Assembly (NCBI GenBank): GCA_903932505.1
Contig: CAIZGN010000416.1
Span: 1-44,338, forward strand
Direction of reading: 5' to 3'
Length of the DNA: 44,338 nt
From: Candidatus Hydrogenedentota bacterium
Lineage (GTDB): Bacteria > Hydrogenedentota > Hydrogenedentia > Hydrogenedentales > CAIZGN01
Part shown: positions 32,953-42,069 of the stretch, in pieces
Layout of the letters: the number at the start of each line of letters is the position of its first letter
How positions within the stretch are numbered: the first letter of the stretch is position 1
The notes under the pieces: model-generated
Database searches by the model: none
Told to the model about the DNA's origin: nothing
Seen by the model: the letters and a program-made list of their open reading frames with translations, nothing else
Translations under genes and position numbers: made by a program

Positions 32953-33768
32953 ATGAAAACGAAATGGATTGGCCTGATGAGTGTGTTTTGTCTGCTTCTC
33001 GGACAATGGAGCTGGAGCGAAGAGGCTCCGCCGATTGAGCAGTGGAAAGACAAAACGGTACTGGTTTTTACGCCCCATCCCGATGACGAGACGCTGCAGT
33101 GCGCGGGAATTCTGTCGATGCTCACCTCGAACGGCAACAAGGTCATCGTTGGCATATATACCAATGACGACAAGGGTTCGCTCGACCTCGAAATGACCAG
33201 CGAACGCCTGGCACGCATACGCCGCGTTGAAGAGGAAGCCGCGTGCGCGGAACTCGGCATTCCGAAGGAAAACCTCGTCTGGTTTGGCTATGGCGACGGC
33301 AATCTGGAGTATGCCGACCCGCAGCGCCTGCGCGGTGAAGCCGCCCGCCTCATCAAGAAGTACCGACCCGACGCGATTTTCACGGTTGATCCCGGCAGCG
33401 ACTATGAACGCTGGCACAAGACGGATCACCGCATGGCCGCGTTCATCACGAAAGATGCCTTTATCGCCGCTGAGTGGCATCTCTATTATCCGCAGCAGTT
33501 GCTGGATGAAGGCCTGAAACCCTACCGAATTCCGATGGCCTATTATTACTACACAGACAAACCCAACTGCATCGTGGACATCACGAAGATCATCGACAAG
33601 AAGGTGAAGGCCGTTGCCAAGCATGTCAGCCAATTCCCGCCCTCCGTGGACAAGTACACGCCGGAGATGAGTCCGGAAGCCTACAACCAGATCAAGGTGG
33701 ATGTCGAGAAGGAAGCCAAGGACGGCGAACGTTTTGTGGAACGATTCCGCCGGGAGGTGGCACCTTGA
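32953..33768 (+). CDS. Exported PIG-L (LmbE-like) deacetylase
   Basis: A 271-residue zinc-dependent deacetylase of the PIG-L family, which removes acetyl groups from N-acetylglucosamine-type substrates. A signal peptide covers residues 1-22 (LMSVFCLLLGQWSWS). The metal motif PHPDDE is at about 41-46, and the third ligand region HKTDHR is near 155-160. Length is normal. The start follows AGAAAGG. An exported location fits removal of acetyl groups from envelope or imported glycans; the substrate is inferred. Confidence 0.9.
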   Translation: MKTKWIGLMSVFCLLLGQWSWSEEAPPIEQWKDKTVLVFTPHPDDETLQCAGILSMLTSNGNKVIVGIYTNDDKGSLDLEMTSERLARIRRVEEEAACAELGIPKENLVWFGYGDGNLEYADPQRLRGEAARLIKKYRPDAIFTVDPGSDYERWHKTDHRMAAFITKDAFIAAEWHLYYPQQLLDEGLKPYRIPMAYYYYTDKPNCIVDITKIIDKKVKAVAKHVSQFPPSVDKYTPEMSPEAYNQIKVDVEKEAKDGERFVERFRREVAP

Positions 33769-33825
33769 GGTGATGGGTGTGAGGGGGTGTGGGTGGTGAT
33801 CCACATCCCCCGGCGCTCCGCGCCA

Positions 33826-33847
33826 CCCCCTTCAAAGGGGGATTTTT
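33826..33847 (+). terminator. Rho-independent terminator after the PIG-L gene
   Basis: CCCCCT-TCAA-AGGGGG followed by ATTTTT, about 60 bases after the stop codon. Just upstream, GGCGC-TCC-GCGCC is another small hairpin. Confidence 0.7.
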
Positions 33848-34001
33848 GGGGCGCTTCGCGCTGTTCCCTTCGGGGAGTTTAGGGCACTTTGCGCCGTTCC
33901 CTTCGGGGAGTTTAGGGCACTTTGCGCCGTTCCCTACGGAGGGTTTGGTGTACTTCGCGCTGCTCCCTTCGGGGGGATTTTGGGTGTTTTGCGCTGCTTG
34001 G
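33838..34001. repeat. 33-bp tandem repeat upstream of rimO
   Basis: Units start at 33858, 33891, 33924, 33957 and 33991 (last partial), with a partial unit before. The consensus is GCGCYGTTCCCTTCGGGGAG followed by TTTAGGGCACTTT. The first two units differ at one base and the later ones are diverged; the fourth is 34 bp. Because 33 is a multiple of three, a frame of 73 codons (33789-34010) stays open across the array, encoding an 11-residue repeat, but it has no credible start signal. Confidence 0.88.
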
Positions 34002-34016
34002 TTGATTTGATACTGA

Positions 34017-34038
34017 ATCCCACCGCTAAGGGTGGGAT
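34017..34038 (+). promoter_or_regulatory. Hairpin just upstream of the rimO ribosome binding site
   Basis: ATCCCACC-6 nt-GGTGGGAT forms an 8-bp perfect stem ending about 5 bases before AAGGAT, the ribosome binding site of rimO. It could insulate or modulate translation start; this is inference only. Confidence 0.4.
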
Positions 34039-34054
34039 GGCACGAAGGATTTTC

Positions 34055-35395
34055 ATGCGCGTTGGATTGATTACGCTGGGCTGTGACAAGAACACGGTGG
34101 ACAACGAATACCTAGCCGGTATCCTTGAGGATCGGGGTTGCAAAGTGTGCGCCGAGCCTGAGGCGTTCAAAGGCCTTGAGGCCGTGGTCGTGACGACCTG
34201 TGGTTTTATCGGCGATGCGAAAAAGCAGTCCATTGATTGCATCGTGGGCCTGGCTGACAACAAGAATGCCGAGGGCTGGCCGAAGCGCATATTCGTGGCG
34301 GGGTGTCTCGCACAGAGGCACTCCGCTGATCTCCTTCGCGAGATCCCGGAAATTGACGGCATCGTGGGTGTGGGGCAGTTCGAGCAACTCGCGGACATGA
34401 TTCTCAAGGGTGCACCGGAGAGCAAGATCGCGGTGGAGAACACGCCCAAGGTGGACATCTATCGCTACATGCGGCGTCGTCGCCTAGATAAAGCGCCCTA
34501 TGCCTTTCTCAAGATTGCCGATGGCTGCAACCACCGTTGCAGCTTTTGTTCGATACCGCGCATGAAGGGCCGCTATCACAGCGTCGCGCCGGACATCCTG
34601 CTGCTGGAGGCGCAGGCGCTGCTGCGTCAGGGCGTGCGCGAAATCAATCTGGTTGCGCAGGATATCTCGGTGTATGGCCAGGACCGCCAGGATGGCTACG
34701 GCCTCGTGCGGCTTCTCAATGAATTGTGTGCACTCAAAGGCGATTTCTGGATTCGCTGTCTCTACTGCTATCCCGGCGGAGTCACCACGGAATTGTTGAA
34801 GACGATGGCGGAACAGCCGAAGATTGTCCCCTATCTCGATATCCCCCTGCAGCATTTTGATCTACCGGTATTGCGGGCCATGCGGCGGCCCGCACGCTCG
34901 ACTGCGGTGCCTCGCCTCCTTGCCAAAATTCGCGCGGCGGTTCCCGGCATCACGCTGCGCACCACCCTTATCGTCGGTTTTCCCGGCGAGACCCTCCAGG
35001 CCCATCGCTGCATGCTCGAAAACATTGAGGCTTTGCGCTTTGAGCGTTTGGGCGCGTTCATGTATTCGCAAGAGGAGGACACCGCCGCCAGCACTGCCCC
35101 GCGACAGGTCGGGGAGGCGACTAAAGTGCGCCGCTGGAATGCCGTGATGGAAACCCAGACCACGATTGCTGCGGAGTGGTGTGCGGGCCGGGTTGGAAGG
35201 GTCGAGCGGGTGCTTATCGAAGGTTACGATGAGGAACGCGGCCAGTACACGGCCCGAGGGGCCTCAGAAGCCCCCGAGATTGACGGGAGCGTGTTCGTCG
35301 AATCCGTCTCACCGCTTAAGACCGGCACCTTCGTGGACGTCGAAATCATCGACTCGGAAATCCACGATGTGGTCGGGCGCGTACTGAAGAAATAG
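34055..35395 (+). CDS. rimO: RimO, ribosomal protein S12 methylthiotransferase
   Basis: A 446-residue radical-SAM enzyme that methylthiolates the conserved Asp of ribosomal protein S12. The N-terminal UPF0004 domain holds the second cluster ligands in LGCDKN (C10), TTCGF (C46 region) and AGCLAQR (C80 region). The radical-SAM cluster motif CNHRCSFC is at about 157-164 with SIPRMKGRYHS after it, and YLDIPLQH and TTLIVGFPGET follow. A C-terminal TRAM domain completes the protein. LGCDKNxVD distinguishes RimO from MiaB. The start at 34055 follows AAGGATTTTC. It is convergent with the fucosidase (3 bases between stops). Confidence 0.95.
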   Translation: MRVGLITLGCDKNTVDNEYLAGILEDRGCKVCAEPEAFKGLEAVVVTTCGFIGDAKKQSIDCIVGLADNKNAEGWPKRIFVAGCLAQRHSADLLREIPEIDGIVGVGQFEQLADMILKGAPESKIAVENTPKVDIYRYMRRRRLDKAPYAFLKIADGCNHRCSFCSIPRMKGRYHSVAPDILLLEAQALLRQGVREINLVAQDISVYGQDRQDGYGLVRLLNELCALKGDFWIRCLYCYPGGVTTELLKTMAEQPKIVPYLDIPLQHFDLPVLRAMRRPARSTAVPRLLAKIRAAVPGITLRTTLIVGFPGETLQAHRCMLENIEALRFERLGAFMYSQEEDTAASTAPRQVGEATKVRRWNAVMETQTTIAAEWCAGRVGRVERVLIEGYDEERGQYTARGASEAPEIDGSVFVESVSPLKTGTFVDVEIIDSEIHDVVGRVLKK

Positions 35396-35398
35396 ACG

Positions 35399-36844
35399 CT
35401 ACTTCGTCTCAAGGTGCAGCGCGAACTCGGCGATGGCTGGACACGCGGCCGCCTTCACGATGCGCAGGCGCACCTTGTCGGTCGTGAGCGGTTCTCCACG
35501 CCACAGATGGCGATTGCCAATAGACGTGCCGTGGGCAAATTCCACCCACTTACCGTTCTCCCAGCGATCCACCGCCCACTCATCCACCCGAAGACCCAGA
35601 GGAAGGTACTCGCGCAAGCTCACAACGCTGAATTGCACGGGCCCGCCCAGCTCAAGGGTGAGTTCAGGGGTCAGCGTACTGTCGTCCGTGCACCAATAGG
35701 TGTTCCGGTCGCCGTCTAAGGTTCGGGTCGGCGCATACTGCGGGTCATTGCCCCGCGTGTTGCTGGCCGAGGCCTTTGCGCCCTGCGCGAGGTCTTTGGC
35801 GAAGGTGCCGTTGAGCCGACGACCGAATTCGCGCATGGAAGCCACGTCATTTTCGTGGATGCGCCCGCGTCGATCGGGAGGCAGGTTAAGCAGCAGGGAG
35901 GCACCGCGTCCCACAGACTCGAAATAGAGTTTCATGAGATTGTCGGGCGTGCGAACCTTGTCGTCCTCTTTCTTATGATAGAACCAACCCGGGCGAATGG
36001 ACACATCCACCTCGGCGGGTATCCATTGGGTACCGTTCCGGGTGCCGTTTTCGCCCTTCTCATACAGTGTGAGTCCGGGGCAGGGGGCTTTGCCATCGCG
36101 CCCTTCCGGCGTGTAAGTGGCCCAGCAGGGTTCGCCCGCATAGCCTTTTTCATTACCCACCCAGCGGATATCAGGACCGACATCGCTGAACATCATCGCT
36201 TGCGGCTGCAATTCGCGCACGATTTTCCAGGTCTCATCCCAGCCGTAATACGAGGACTGATCGATCTTGCGCGTTTCCTTCGCGCCGCCATACCAGCCGT
36301 CCCCGCCATTGGCCCCGTCGAACCAGACCTCAAAGATAGGCCCGTAGTTCGTCAGCAACTCGCGTAACTGCTGGCGGTAATAGTCCACATAGGCGGGACG
36401 ACCGTACTCCGCATGATTGCGATCCCACGGGGAGAGATACACGCCAAAGCGCAGTCCCGATTTTTCGCATGCCTGAGAAACCTCGCGCACCACGTCGCCC
36501 TTGCCATCCCGCCAAGGACTCTGGATCACGGAGTGATCCGTGAACTTGGACGGCCACAGGCAGAAACCGTCGTGATGCTTGCAGGTGAGGATCAGGCCCT
36601 TCATACCTGCATCGCGCGCAACCCCGGCAATCTGGTTGGCGTCAAAATCGGTGGGATTGAAAATCTCCGGGGACTCGTCCCCATACCCCCATTCCTTGTC
36701 CGTAAAGGTGTTGGTCGTGAAATGGACAAAGCCGCAGAACTCCAACGCATGCCATTGTAGCTGGCGTTCCGTGGGCAGGGTGCCATACGGTTGTGGCGGC
36801 GTCACGGACGCGGCAAGCAACAGGCTGAGGATGGCAATGGACAT
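35399..36844 (-). CDS. Exported GH29 alpha-L-fucosidase with F5/8 type C domain
   Basis: A 481-residue exported glycosidase. The signal peptide covers about residues 1-19. The GH29 barrel shows FCGFVHFTTNTFTDKEWGYG, LTCKHHDGFCLWPS, FGVYLSPWDRN and the nucleophile Asp in EVWFDGANG (near 175), then LLLNLPPDRRG. After residue 350 comes a discoidin/F5-8C-like carbohydrate-binding domain (ASNTRGNDPQYAP, TYWCTDD, ELTLELGGPVQFSVVSLREYLPLGLRV). It should release fucose from glycans. The start at 36844 gives a proper signal peptide; an upstream in-frame start at 36943 does not. A modest AAAGGG site precedes it. Confidence 0.93.
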   Translation of the reverse strand: MSIAILSLLLAASVTPPQPYGTLPTERQLQWHALEFCGFVHFTTNTFTDKEWGYGDESPEIFNPTDFDANQIAGVARDAGMKGLILTCKHHDGFCLWPSKFTDHSVIQSPWRDGKGDVVREVSQACEKSGLRFGVYLSPWDRNHAEYGRPAYVDYYRQQLRELLTNYGPIFEVWFDGANGGDGWYGGAKETRKIDQSSYYGWDETWKIVRELQPQAMMFSDVGPDIRWVGNEKGYAGEPCWATYTPEGRDGKAPCPGLTLYEKGENGTRNGTQWIPAEVDVSIRPGWFYHKKEDDKVRTPDNLMKLYFESVGRGASLLLNLPPDRRGRIHENDVASMREFGRRLNGTFAKDLAQGAKASASNTRGNDPQYAPTRTLDGDRNTYWCTDDSTLTPELTLELGGPVQFSVVSLREYLPLGLRVDEWAVDRWENGKWVEFAHGTSIGNRHLWRGEPLTTDKVRLRIVKAAACPAIAEFALHLETK

Positions 36845-36967
36845 GTCAAAACCCTTTCTTTGGGACTGGCAAATGGAGACACACTCCCCCCCGGGAAAGC
36901 CCGTGACAGACACACAGACCTGCGTGCGCCCGGACAGCCGCACTTGGAGACCACCTCGGGCGTAAGG

Positions 36968-37078
36968 CTACTTCTCTTTCTTCTTGTCGTTCTTGAGCTT
37001 TCGCTTTTCCATCAAAGTGAGTGCGGGCTTCTTTTGCACTTCTTTTTTGCCCTTGTCGCGTTTTCCCTTTTCAGCCAT
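36968..37078 (-). CDS. Small Lys-rich basic protein (36 residues)
   Basis: A 36-residue frame, MAEKGKRDKGKKEVQKK in its first half and PALTLMEKRKLKNDKKKEK in its second. It is dominated by Lys, Arg and Glu, with a single Pro hinge. An excellent AGGAG lies 8 bases upstream of the ATG. I recall, without a database check, that similar short KGxRDKG...EKRKxKK proteins are annotated as hypothetical in diverse bacteria. Such composition suggests nucleic acid or ribosome association, which is inference. It lies upstream of the fucosidase on the same strand, 123 bases before its start, and may be co-transcribed. Confidence 0.7.
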   Translation of the reverse strand: MAEKGKRDKGKKEVQKKPALTLMEKRKLKNDKKKEK

Positions 37079-37433
37079 GACGATTTCTCCTTGTTTGAGT
37101 ACGGGAAACCCGAAAGCGTCCCGCCTCCTGTATTCAGTCTGCCACAAGCCGCCAAGTTACGCAAGTTTCACCCAAACATAAGTACCCCCTATTTAGAGTG
37201 GGGGACGAAGTCACCGCTTTGGCTAACCCTCCATCACAAGCCAAACCCCAGAGTGCCATTACCGCCCAGCACCTTGGCGCACCACCCGCTTTCTTTGCCT
37301 TGCGAAGCCCTGAAGAATCCGTTATCATGGCGATGGGTGTTTGGATGCCCACTTTTCGACCGATCGTTTCGATGGGTTCGAAAAGCATCACCGTCTTGCT
37401 GCCGCAAGGCAGAAACAACCGGAGACCTTGTTC
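37079..37433. other. Intergenic region upstream of the MFS gene
   Basis: About 355 bases with no supported gene. It holds the ribosome binding site of the small protein on the minus strand, a short motif at 37202-37223 also seen near base 12, a putative promoter at 37300-37328, and an inverted repeat CTTTTCGA / TCGAAAAG between about 37351 and 37386 in the presumed leader of the MFS mRNA. Confidence 0.5.
37300..37328 (+). promoter_or_regulatory. Putative sigma-70 promoter of the MFS gene
   Basis: TTGCGA (37300-37305), a 17-base spacer and TATCAT (37323-37328), about 105 bases upstream of the start at 37434. Confidence 0.45.
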
Positions 37434-38783
37434 ATGCATGTTCCTGACGACAACGCGCGCAAAGTGAGTTCCGACGGCTACACGCCACCCGGCTATGGGC
37501 CGAATTACAAATGGCTCGTTGTGGCCATGTTGTGGTTCATCACGTTTTTCAATTATGCGGACCGTATGGCGTTGAGCGCGAACCTCAAGTTGATCAAGGA
37601 GCTGTTCAGCCTCGATGACACTTGGGCGGGCATGTTGTCTTCCGCTTTCGGCTATTCCTATGGTATGGCTGCGATTTTCGCGGGCTATATCGTGGACCGG
37701 GTCAAGCGCAAGAACGCGGTGCTGTTCGGACTGTCGATATGGAGCCTTATCTGCATGCTCATCGCCTCCTCGCAGGGCTTTTGGATGCTCTTCCTTTTCC
37801 TGGCCTTGGAAGGTCTCGGCGAGGCTTTCTATTTCCCAGCCGCCATGTCCATGGTGAGCGATTATCACGGCAAGAGCACACGTTCCCGTGCGATGGGCAT
37901 CAACCAGACTGGCGTCTATATCGGTACCATCGGCGGCACCTGTATTGCCGGTCTGATCGGCCAGTCGATGGGATGGCGCATTCCGTTTGTTCTCTTTGGT
38001 TCCTTGGGGATCTTATTGGCTTTGATTCTTTGGCGTTTTCTCATCGAACCGGATCGGGGTGCGGCGGATCTTATCGAATCCGGCAAGAAGAGCGATTCTT
38101 CACGTCGAAAAATTGGGTGGGGAGAATTTTTCCGTTTGTTCTTCGGCACACCGACCGCTGTCTTGCTCCTCATGGCCTTTTTCTTCGCGAATTGCGTTGC
38201 GGCGGTTACTCTGAGTTGGATGCCCACCTTCATTCTGGAGACCTTCTACGGCAACGAAACCAAAGGCTTGTTCATCGCAGGACTCGTGGCCACCTTGCCC
38301 CTGCAACTGGCCAGCATGATTGCGGCACCTACGGCGGGCCTTTGCGCGGACCGCGCGCGCGGCAAGACCTTGCGGGCCCGTCCGCTGGTGCAGCTTATCG
38401 GCTTGACCTGCGCGATTCCCTTTGTAATCTTGTGTGGCCAGGCCCCCACGGCCACTGTGGCCTTTCTAGCGCTGGCCGGTTGGGGCGTCTGCAAGGGTAT
38501 TTACGACTCCAACATCTTTGCTTCCGTGTATGACGTCATTCGCCCCGAAGCGCGTGGAATGGCTGCGGGAATCATGAACCTCTTCGCTTGGGCGGCAGCG
38601 GGTGTGCTGGCCCCCCCAGCCTTTGGCGCAATATCCAAGCACCTCGGCAAACCCATGACCATTTCGTGCTCGGCGATCCTGTATGTTGCGGCGGCCTTGC
38701 TGCTGTTTGTGGCGGTCACCCGGTTTGCCCCGCGCGATGTGGAGCGCATGCAGGCGCAACTGCGTGCGGAGGCGGGGGAATAG
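37434..38783 (+). CDS. MFS transporter (ACS/spinster-like)
   Basis: A 449-residue transporter with 12 hydrophobic segments in two halves. The first helix ends FFNYADRMALS, the NYxDR motif typical of the anion:cation symporter and spinster-like branches; the loop between helices 2 and 3 reads GYIVDRVKRKNAVLFG, the MFS signature. EALGEAFYFPAAMSMVSDYH-like sequence follows in helix 5 (here LEGLGEAFYFPA). A cytoplasmic loop with DRGAADLIESGKKSD separates the halves. Acidic sugars or carboxylates are typical substrates of the branch; none can be assigned here. The start at 37434 has GGAG 9 bases upstream. Confidence 0.92.
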   Translation: MHVPDDNARKVSSDGYTPPGYGPNYKWLVVAMLWFITFFNYADRMALSANLKLIKELFSLDDTWAGMLSSAFGYSYGMAAIFAGYIVDRVKRKNAVLFGLSIWSLICMLIASSQGFWMLFLFLALEGLGEAFYFPAAMSMVSDYHGKSTRSRAMGINQTGVYIGTIGGTCIAGLIGQSMGWRIPFVLFGSLGILLALILWRFLIEPDRGAADLIESGKKSDSSRRKIGWGEFFRLFFGTPTAVLLLMAFFFANCVAAVTLSWMPTFILETFYGNETKGLFIAGLVATLPLQLASMIAAPTAGLCADRARGKTLRARPLVQLIGLTCAIPFVILCGQAPTATVAFLALAGWGVCKGIYDSNIFASVYDVIRPEARGMAAGIMNLFAWAAAGVLAPPAFGAISKHLGKPMTISCSAILYVAAALLLFVAVTRFAPRDVERMQAQLRAEAGE

Positions 38784-38884
38784 CACTGCGGCACCAAAAA
38801 TTTTCAGATCCATTGCCTGTCTTCCGGTGATCGTTTTTTGTTCGGAGGCGCATATCCCCAACGGGGGCTAGGAAAGGGCGTATT

Positions 38885-40132
38885 ATGTTTCTCCGTGGGT
38901 TTCATGCAACGACAAGGTGCGGGTTGTGGGCAACCCTGACCCTCCTGTTTTGTTTCGGTGCTTCGTGCGCATTCGCCGCATCGGTATACGAGACCGATTG
39001 GGCCGCATTTTGCATCGAAGTGGACGGCACTTATCCCTTCTTTGATCTGAAGGGCAACCGCCCAGAATGGGAGTCGGCCAAAACCCGCATTTCAGAACAG
39101 ATGAAGAAGTGCGGGTCGGATTCCACTTTTCTGGGTCTCATTCAGGAAGCCATCCGCCCTTTGCATGACGCGCACATGGGACTGAGAGATCCGAAGGTGC
39201 CGATTCCCGCACCGCCCGCTGAGTATTTCCCCGGTTTGGCTTTCATGCCTGCTGTCGGGAATCGCGTGGTCCTCATGGGAATGTCTGATCGGTACAAGGG
39301 CACCTGCACGCCGGGCATGGTGTTGCTCAGCATCGACGGAGAGGATGCGCGAAAGGTTCTGGACGCAAACGCCAAGACTGTCTGGGATAAGGGCTATTGC
39401 TCAAGCATGCAGCGGGCGCGAATGCTGGCCTACCGGATTCCTATGTGCGGCGAAAAGGGCGCGAAGCATACCCTGGTTTTTCAGGGCAAGTCGGGCGAGA
39501 AGAAACTGGAGGTGACCTCTGACGAGGAGGCGCGCGGTTGGCCCCACACGTACAATTTTCCCTCGGGCTTGACACAGACGAACCGTTCCACGCTATTCGG
39601 CAAGCTGTCCGGCGGAACCGGCTACGTTTATCTGCGCACGGTGGACAAAGATACGGAGCCGATGCTCCGGCAGGCGCTGGAATCGAATGCGAACGCCAAG
39701 GGCTGGATCATCGACCTGCGCGGGAATGGCGGGGGTGGCTATGATATGAAGCTCATCGAATGCCTGAAAACGATCCCGCCGCCCGTGGTGGTGATCATTG
39801 ATGCGGGCTGCATGTCGGCAGGAGAGACGCTGGCGCGCGACATCGTACAGGCCACCCAGGCAAAGCTCCTCGGTTCGGTCACGGCGGGTGCGTCCAGCGC
39901 CAAACGGGTGTGGAAGTTTCCGTCCGGGGTGGCGTCGGTCGTCATGGCCACGCGCAGTCGTTCAGGCGTGGGCGACAAGCCGATCGAGTTTAATGGAGTC
40001 ACGCCGGACATTGAGGTGGAAGCCGTGCCGGAAGAAGTGGGCAAGGGCCAGAACTCCGAGATCCTCCGCGCGCTGGAATACCTTGCCCAGGGTGCATCGA
40101 CGGCTGCTGCTGCCCCCGCCGAAGGCGAGTGA
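38885..40132 (+). CDS. Exported S41-family (CtpA-like) peptidase
   Basis: A 415-residue exported protein with a signal peptide (about residues 1-32, ending AFA). Residues 35-95 are an N-terminal helical part with HDAHMGL. A reduced PDZ-like stretch (GMVLLSIDGEDARKVLD) follows, then the S41 core: GYVYLRTV, GWIIDLRGNGGGGYDM, and IIDAGCMSAGETLARDI, with the probable nucleophile Ser in the SAGE motif, and LLGSVTAGAS. The general base Lys is not assigned with confidence. The last residues, AAAAPAEGE, resemble the start of the EGEGE linker of the giant surface protein. The start follows AGGAAAGGG. Its stop is 2 bases from the convergent dxs stop. Confidence 0.85.
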   Translation: MFLRGFHATTRCGLWATLTLLFCFGASCAFAASVYETDWAAFCIEVDGTYPFFDLKGNRPEWESAKTRISEQMKKCGSDSTFLGLIQEAIRPLHDAHMGLRDPKVPIPAPPAEYFPGLAFMPAVGNRVVLMGMSDRYKGTCTPGMVLLSIDGEDARKVLDANAKTVWDKGYCSSMQRARMLAYRIPMCGEKGAKHTLVFQGKSGEKKLEVTSDEEARGWPHTYNFPSGLTQTNRSTLFGKLSGGTGYVYLRTVDKDTEPMLRQALESNANAKGWIIDLRGNGGGGYDMKLIECLKTIPPPVVVIIDAGCMSAGETLARDIVQATQAKLLGSVTAGASSAKRVWKFPSGVASVVMATRSRSGVGDKPIEFNGVTPDIEVEAVPEEVGKGQNSEILRALEYLAQGASTAAAAPAEGE

Positions 40133-40134
40133 CT

Positions 40135-42069
40135 CTACGGCGCGGTTTGCGGACAGCGGCGGGCGAGCAGGTTTCGGGCGGCCCGTGCAAGTCCGAGCGC
40201 ATCCAGACCGAAATCCGCCAGTTGCTCCGCTCGCGAACCCAGCACGGCATGGGTGTCGGGCAGGCCCACGCGCTGAATCGGGGTATTCTCGAGTCTTCCC
40301 GTGTCGGCCAGATATTCCAGAACCGCCGAACCAAAACCGCCCACGAGGGTGTTCTCTTCGGCCGTGATGATGGGGCGACCCGCCAAGGTGTCCAGCATGC
40401 CTGTGTCCAGCGGCTTTACCCATCGGGCATCCACAACGCCGATCTCCAGGCCCTCGGTCGCCAGTGCTTCCGCCGCCTCAAGGCAGGCGGCTAGGCACGG
40501 ACCCACCGCCAGAAATGTTGCATCGCCACCCGGCCGAAGCCGTTCGCTTCGGAGTATGACCCGGCCGTTTTCGTCGCCGATGATTGGACTTTTACCCCGG
40601 GCATAGCGCAGGGCCACTGGCCCCGGGTGATTCAGTGCCCAATCGAGCATCGGCCCCATGTCGGCGGCGTCGCGGGGTGAAGCGAGGACGAGCCCGGGCA
40701 CAGCGCGCATGAAACTGAGGTCGAAAATACCGTCGTGGGTGGGGCTATCCTCCCCGACGAGACCCGCGCGGTCGATAGCGAAAACCACGGGCAGTTTCTG
40801 GATGGCGGCGTCATGCACAACCTGATCATAGGCGCGTTGCAGGAAAGTCGAGTAGAGGGCGACCACCGGGCGCATGCCGCGCGCGGCAAGTCCCGCCGCA
40901 AAGGTGACGGCGTGTTGTTCGCAAATACCCACATCGAAAAAGCGGTTGGGGTAGTGCTGTTCAAACTCGGACAGGCCCGTGCCCTCGGGCATGGCGGCGG
41001 TAATGGCCACAATCCGCTCATCGCGGGCCGCCGCCTCTAGCAGCGCGCGCGAAAATGCTGCTGTGAAGGTCGGGGCGTGCCGGGTGCAGCCATTGGTCTG
41101 CAATAGCCCTTGGGAAGGAACCGGGTCGCCTTCCTGATCCGATTTCAGCACGGCAGCGCAGCGGCTCTTGACGGCCATGGGGGTCACGCCGTGATACTTG
41201 GAGGGATCCTCCTCGGCTTCCTTGAGGCCCTTGCCTTTTTCCGTGCGGCAATGCATGAGGATGGGGCCCTTCATGGTCTTGATGCTCGACAAGCACTCTA
41301 CCAAGAGGGGAAGATCATGGCCATCGATGGGGCCGAAATAATTGAAGCCGAATTCCTGAAACAGCCCGCCTTTGGTGATAAAACCCTTGACCGACTTTTC
41401 GAGGTCTTGAATGGTTTGGGTCATGCGGTCGCCGATGAGCTGTTTAACGTAACTACCCGCATCTTCTTTGGCGCGCTTGTAGGGACTTGCGGTGATGAGC
41501 CGGTTAAAATATCGGGACAAAGCACCCACATTGCGGGAAATGGACATTTCGTTGTCATTGAGGATGACCAGCATGTCCAGTCCGAGATGACCGGCGTGAG
41601 ACAGGGCCTCGAGTGCCATGCCACCTGTCATGGCACCATCGCCGATGACGGCGATGACGTGGTGGGCAAGCCCGAGTCGTTCCCGGGCGACTGCCATGCC
41701 CACCGCCGCCGAGATCGAGGTCGAGCTGTGGCCGGTACCAAAGGCATCAAACTCGCTTTCGGAGATTTTGGGGTAGCCGCTGATGCCCTCTCGCTTGCGA
41801 AGGGCGTAGAAGCGATCCCTGCGTCCGCCGAGCAGCTTGTGCGCGTAGCTTTGGTGGCCCACGTCCCAGATCAAGGGGTCTTTGCCAATGTCAAAGACGT
41901 GATGCAGGGCAATGGTCAATTCAACAACGCCCAAGGGCGAGGCCAAATGTCCGCCGTTGCGGTTTACGGTGTCTATGATGGTTTCGCGCAGTTCATGCGC
42001 CAATTGCTCCAATTGCGGGAGCGAAAGCGCCTTCACATCGGCGGGACTATGAATGCTATCGAGCAACAT
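40135..42069 (-). CDS. dxs: Dxs, 1-deoxy-D-xylulose-5-phosphate synthase
   Basis: A 644-residue thiamine-diphosphate enzyme that joins pyruvate and glyceraldehyde 3-phosphate in the first step of the non-mevalonate isoprenoid pathway. Visible features: NGGHLASPLGVVELT, WDVGHQSYAHK, the TPP motif GDGAMTGGMALEAL with NDNEMSIS, then the catalytic Glu and pocket in FFDVGICEQHAVTFAAGLA, and DRAGLVGEDSPTHDG. The start at 42069 (ATG) has AGGTGGAG directly upstream; a GTG at 42081 would lie inside that site and is less likely. Length is normal. No other isoprenoid gene is adjacent. Confidence 0.97.
   Translation of the reverse strand: MLLDSIHSPADVKALSLPQLEQLAHELRETIIDTVNRNGGHLASPLGVVELTIALHHVFDIGKDPLIWDVGHQSYAHKLLGGRRDRFYALRKREGISGYPKISESEFDAFGTGHSSTSISAAVGMAVARERLGLAHHVIAVIGDGAMTGGMALEALSHAGHLGLDMLVILNDNEMSISRNVGALSRYFNRLITASPYKRAKEDAGSYVKQLIGDRMTQTIQDLEKSVKGFITKGGLFQEFGFNYFGPIDGHDLPLLVECLSSIKTMKGPILMHCRTEKGKGLKEAEEDPSKYHGVTPMAVKSRCAAVLKSDQEGDPVPSQGLLQTNGCTRHAPTFTAAFSRALLEAAARDERIVAITAAMPEGTGLSEFEQHYPNRFFDVGICEQHAVTFAAGLAARGMRPVVALYSTFLQRAYDQVVHDAAIQKLPVVFAIDRAGLVGEDSPTHDGIFDLSFMRAVPGLVLASPRDAADMGPMLDWALNHPGPVALRYARGKSPIIGDENGRVILRSERLRPGGDATFLAVGPCLAACLEAAEALATEGLEIGVVDARWVKPLDTGMLDTLAGRPIITAEENTLVGGFGSAVLEYLADTGRLENTPIQRVGLPDTHAVLGSRAEQLADFGLDALGLARAARNLLARRCPQTAP

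Noticed and set aside
33789-34010. 73-codon frame across the 33-bp repeats
   Set aside because: It begins within a hairpin-rich terminator region, has no ribosome binding site and is best explained by the repeat length being a multiple of three.
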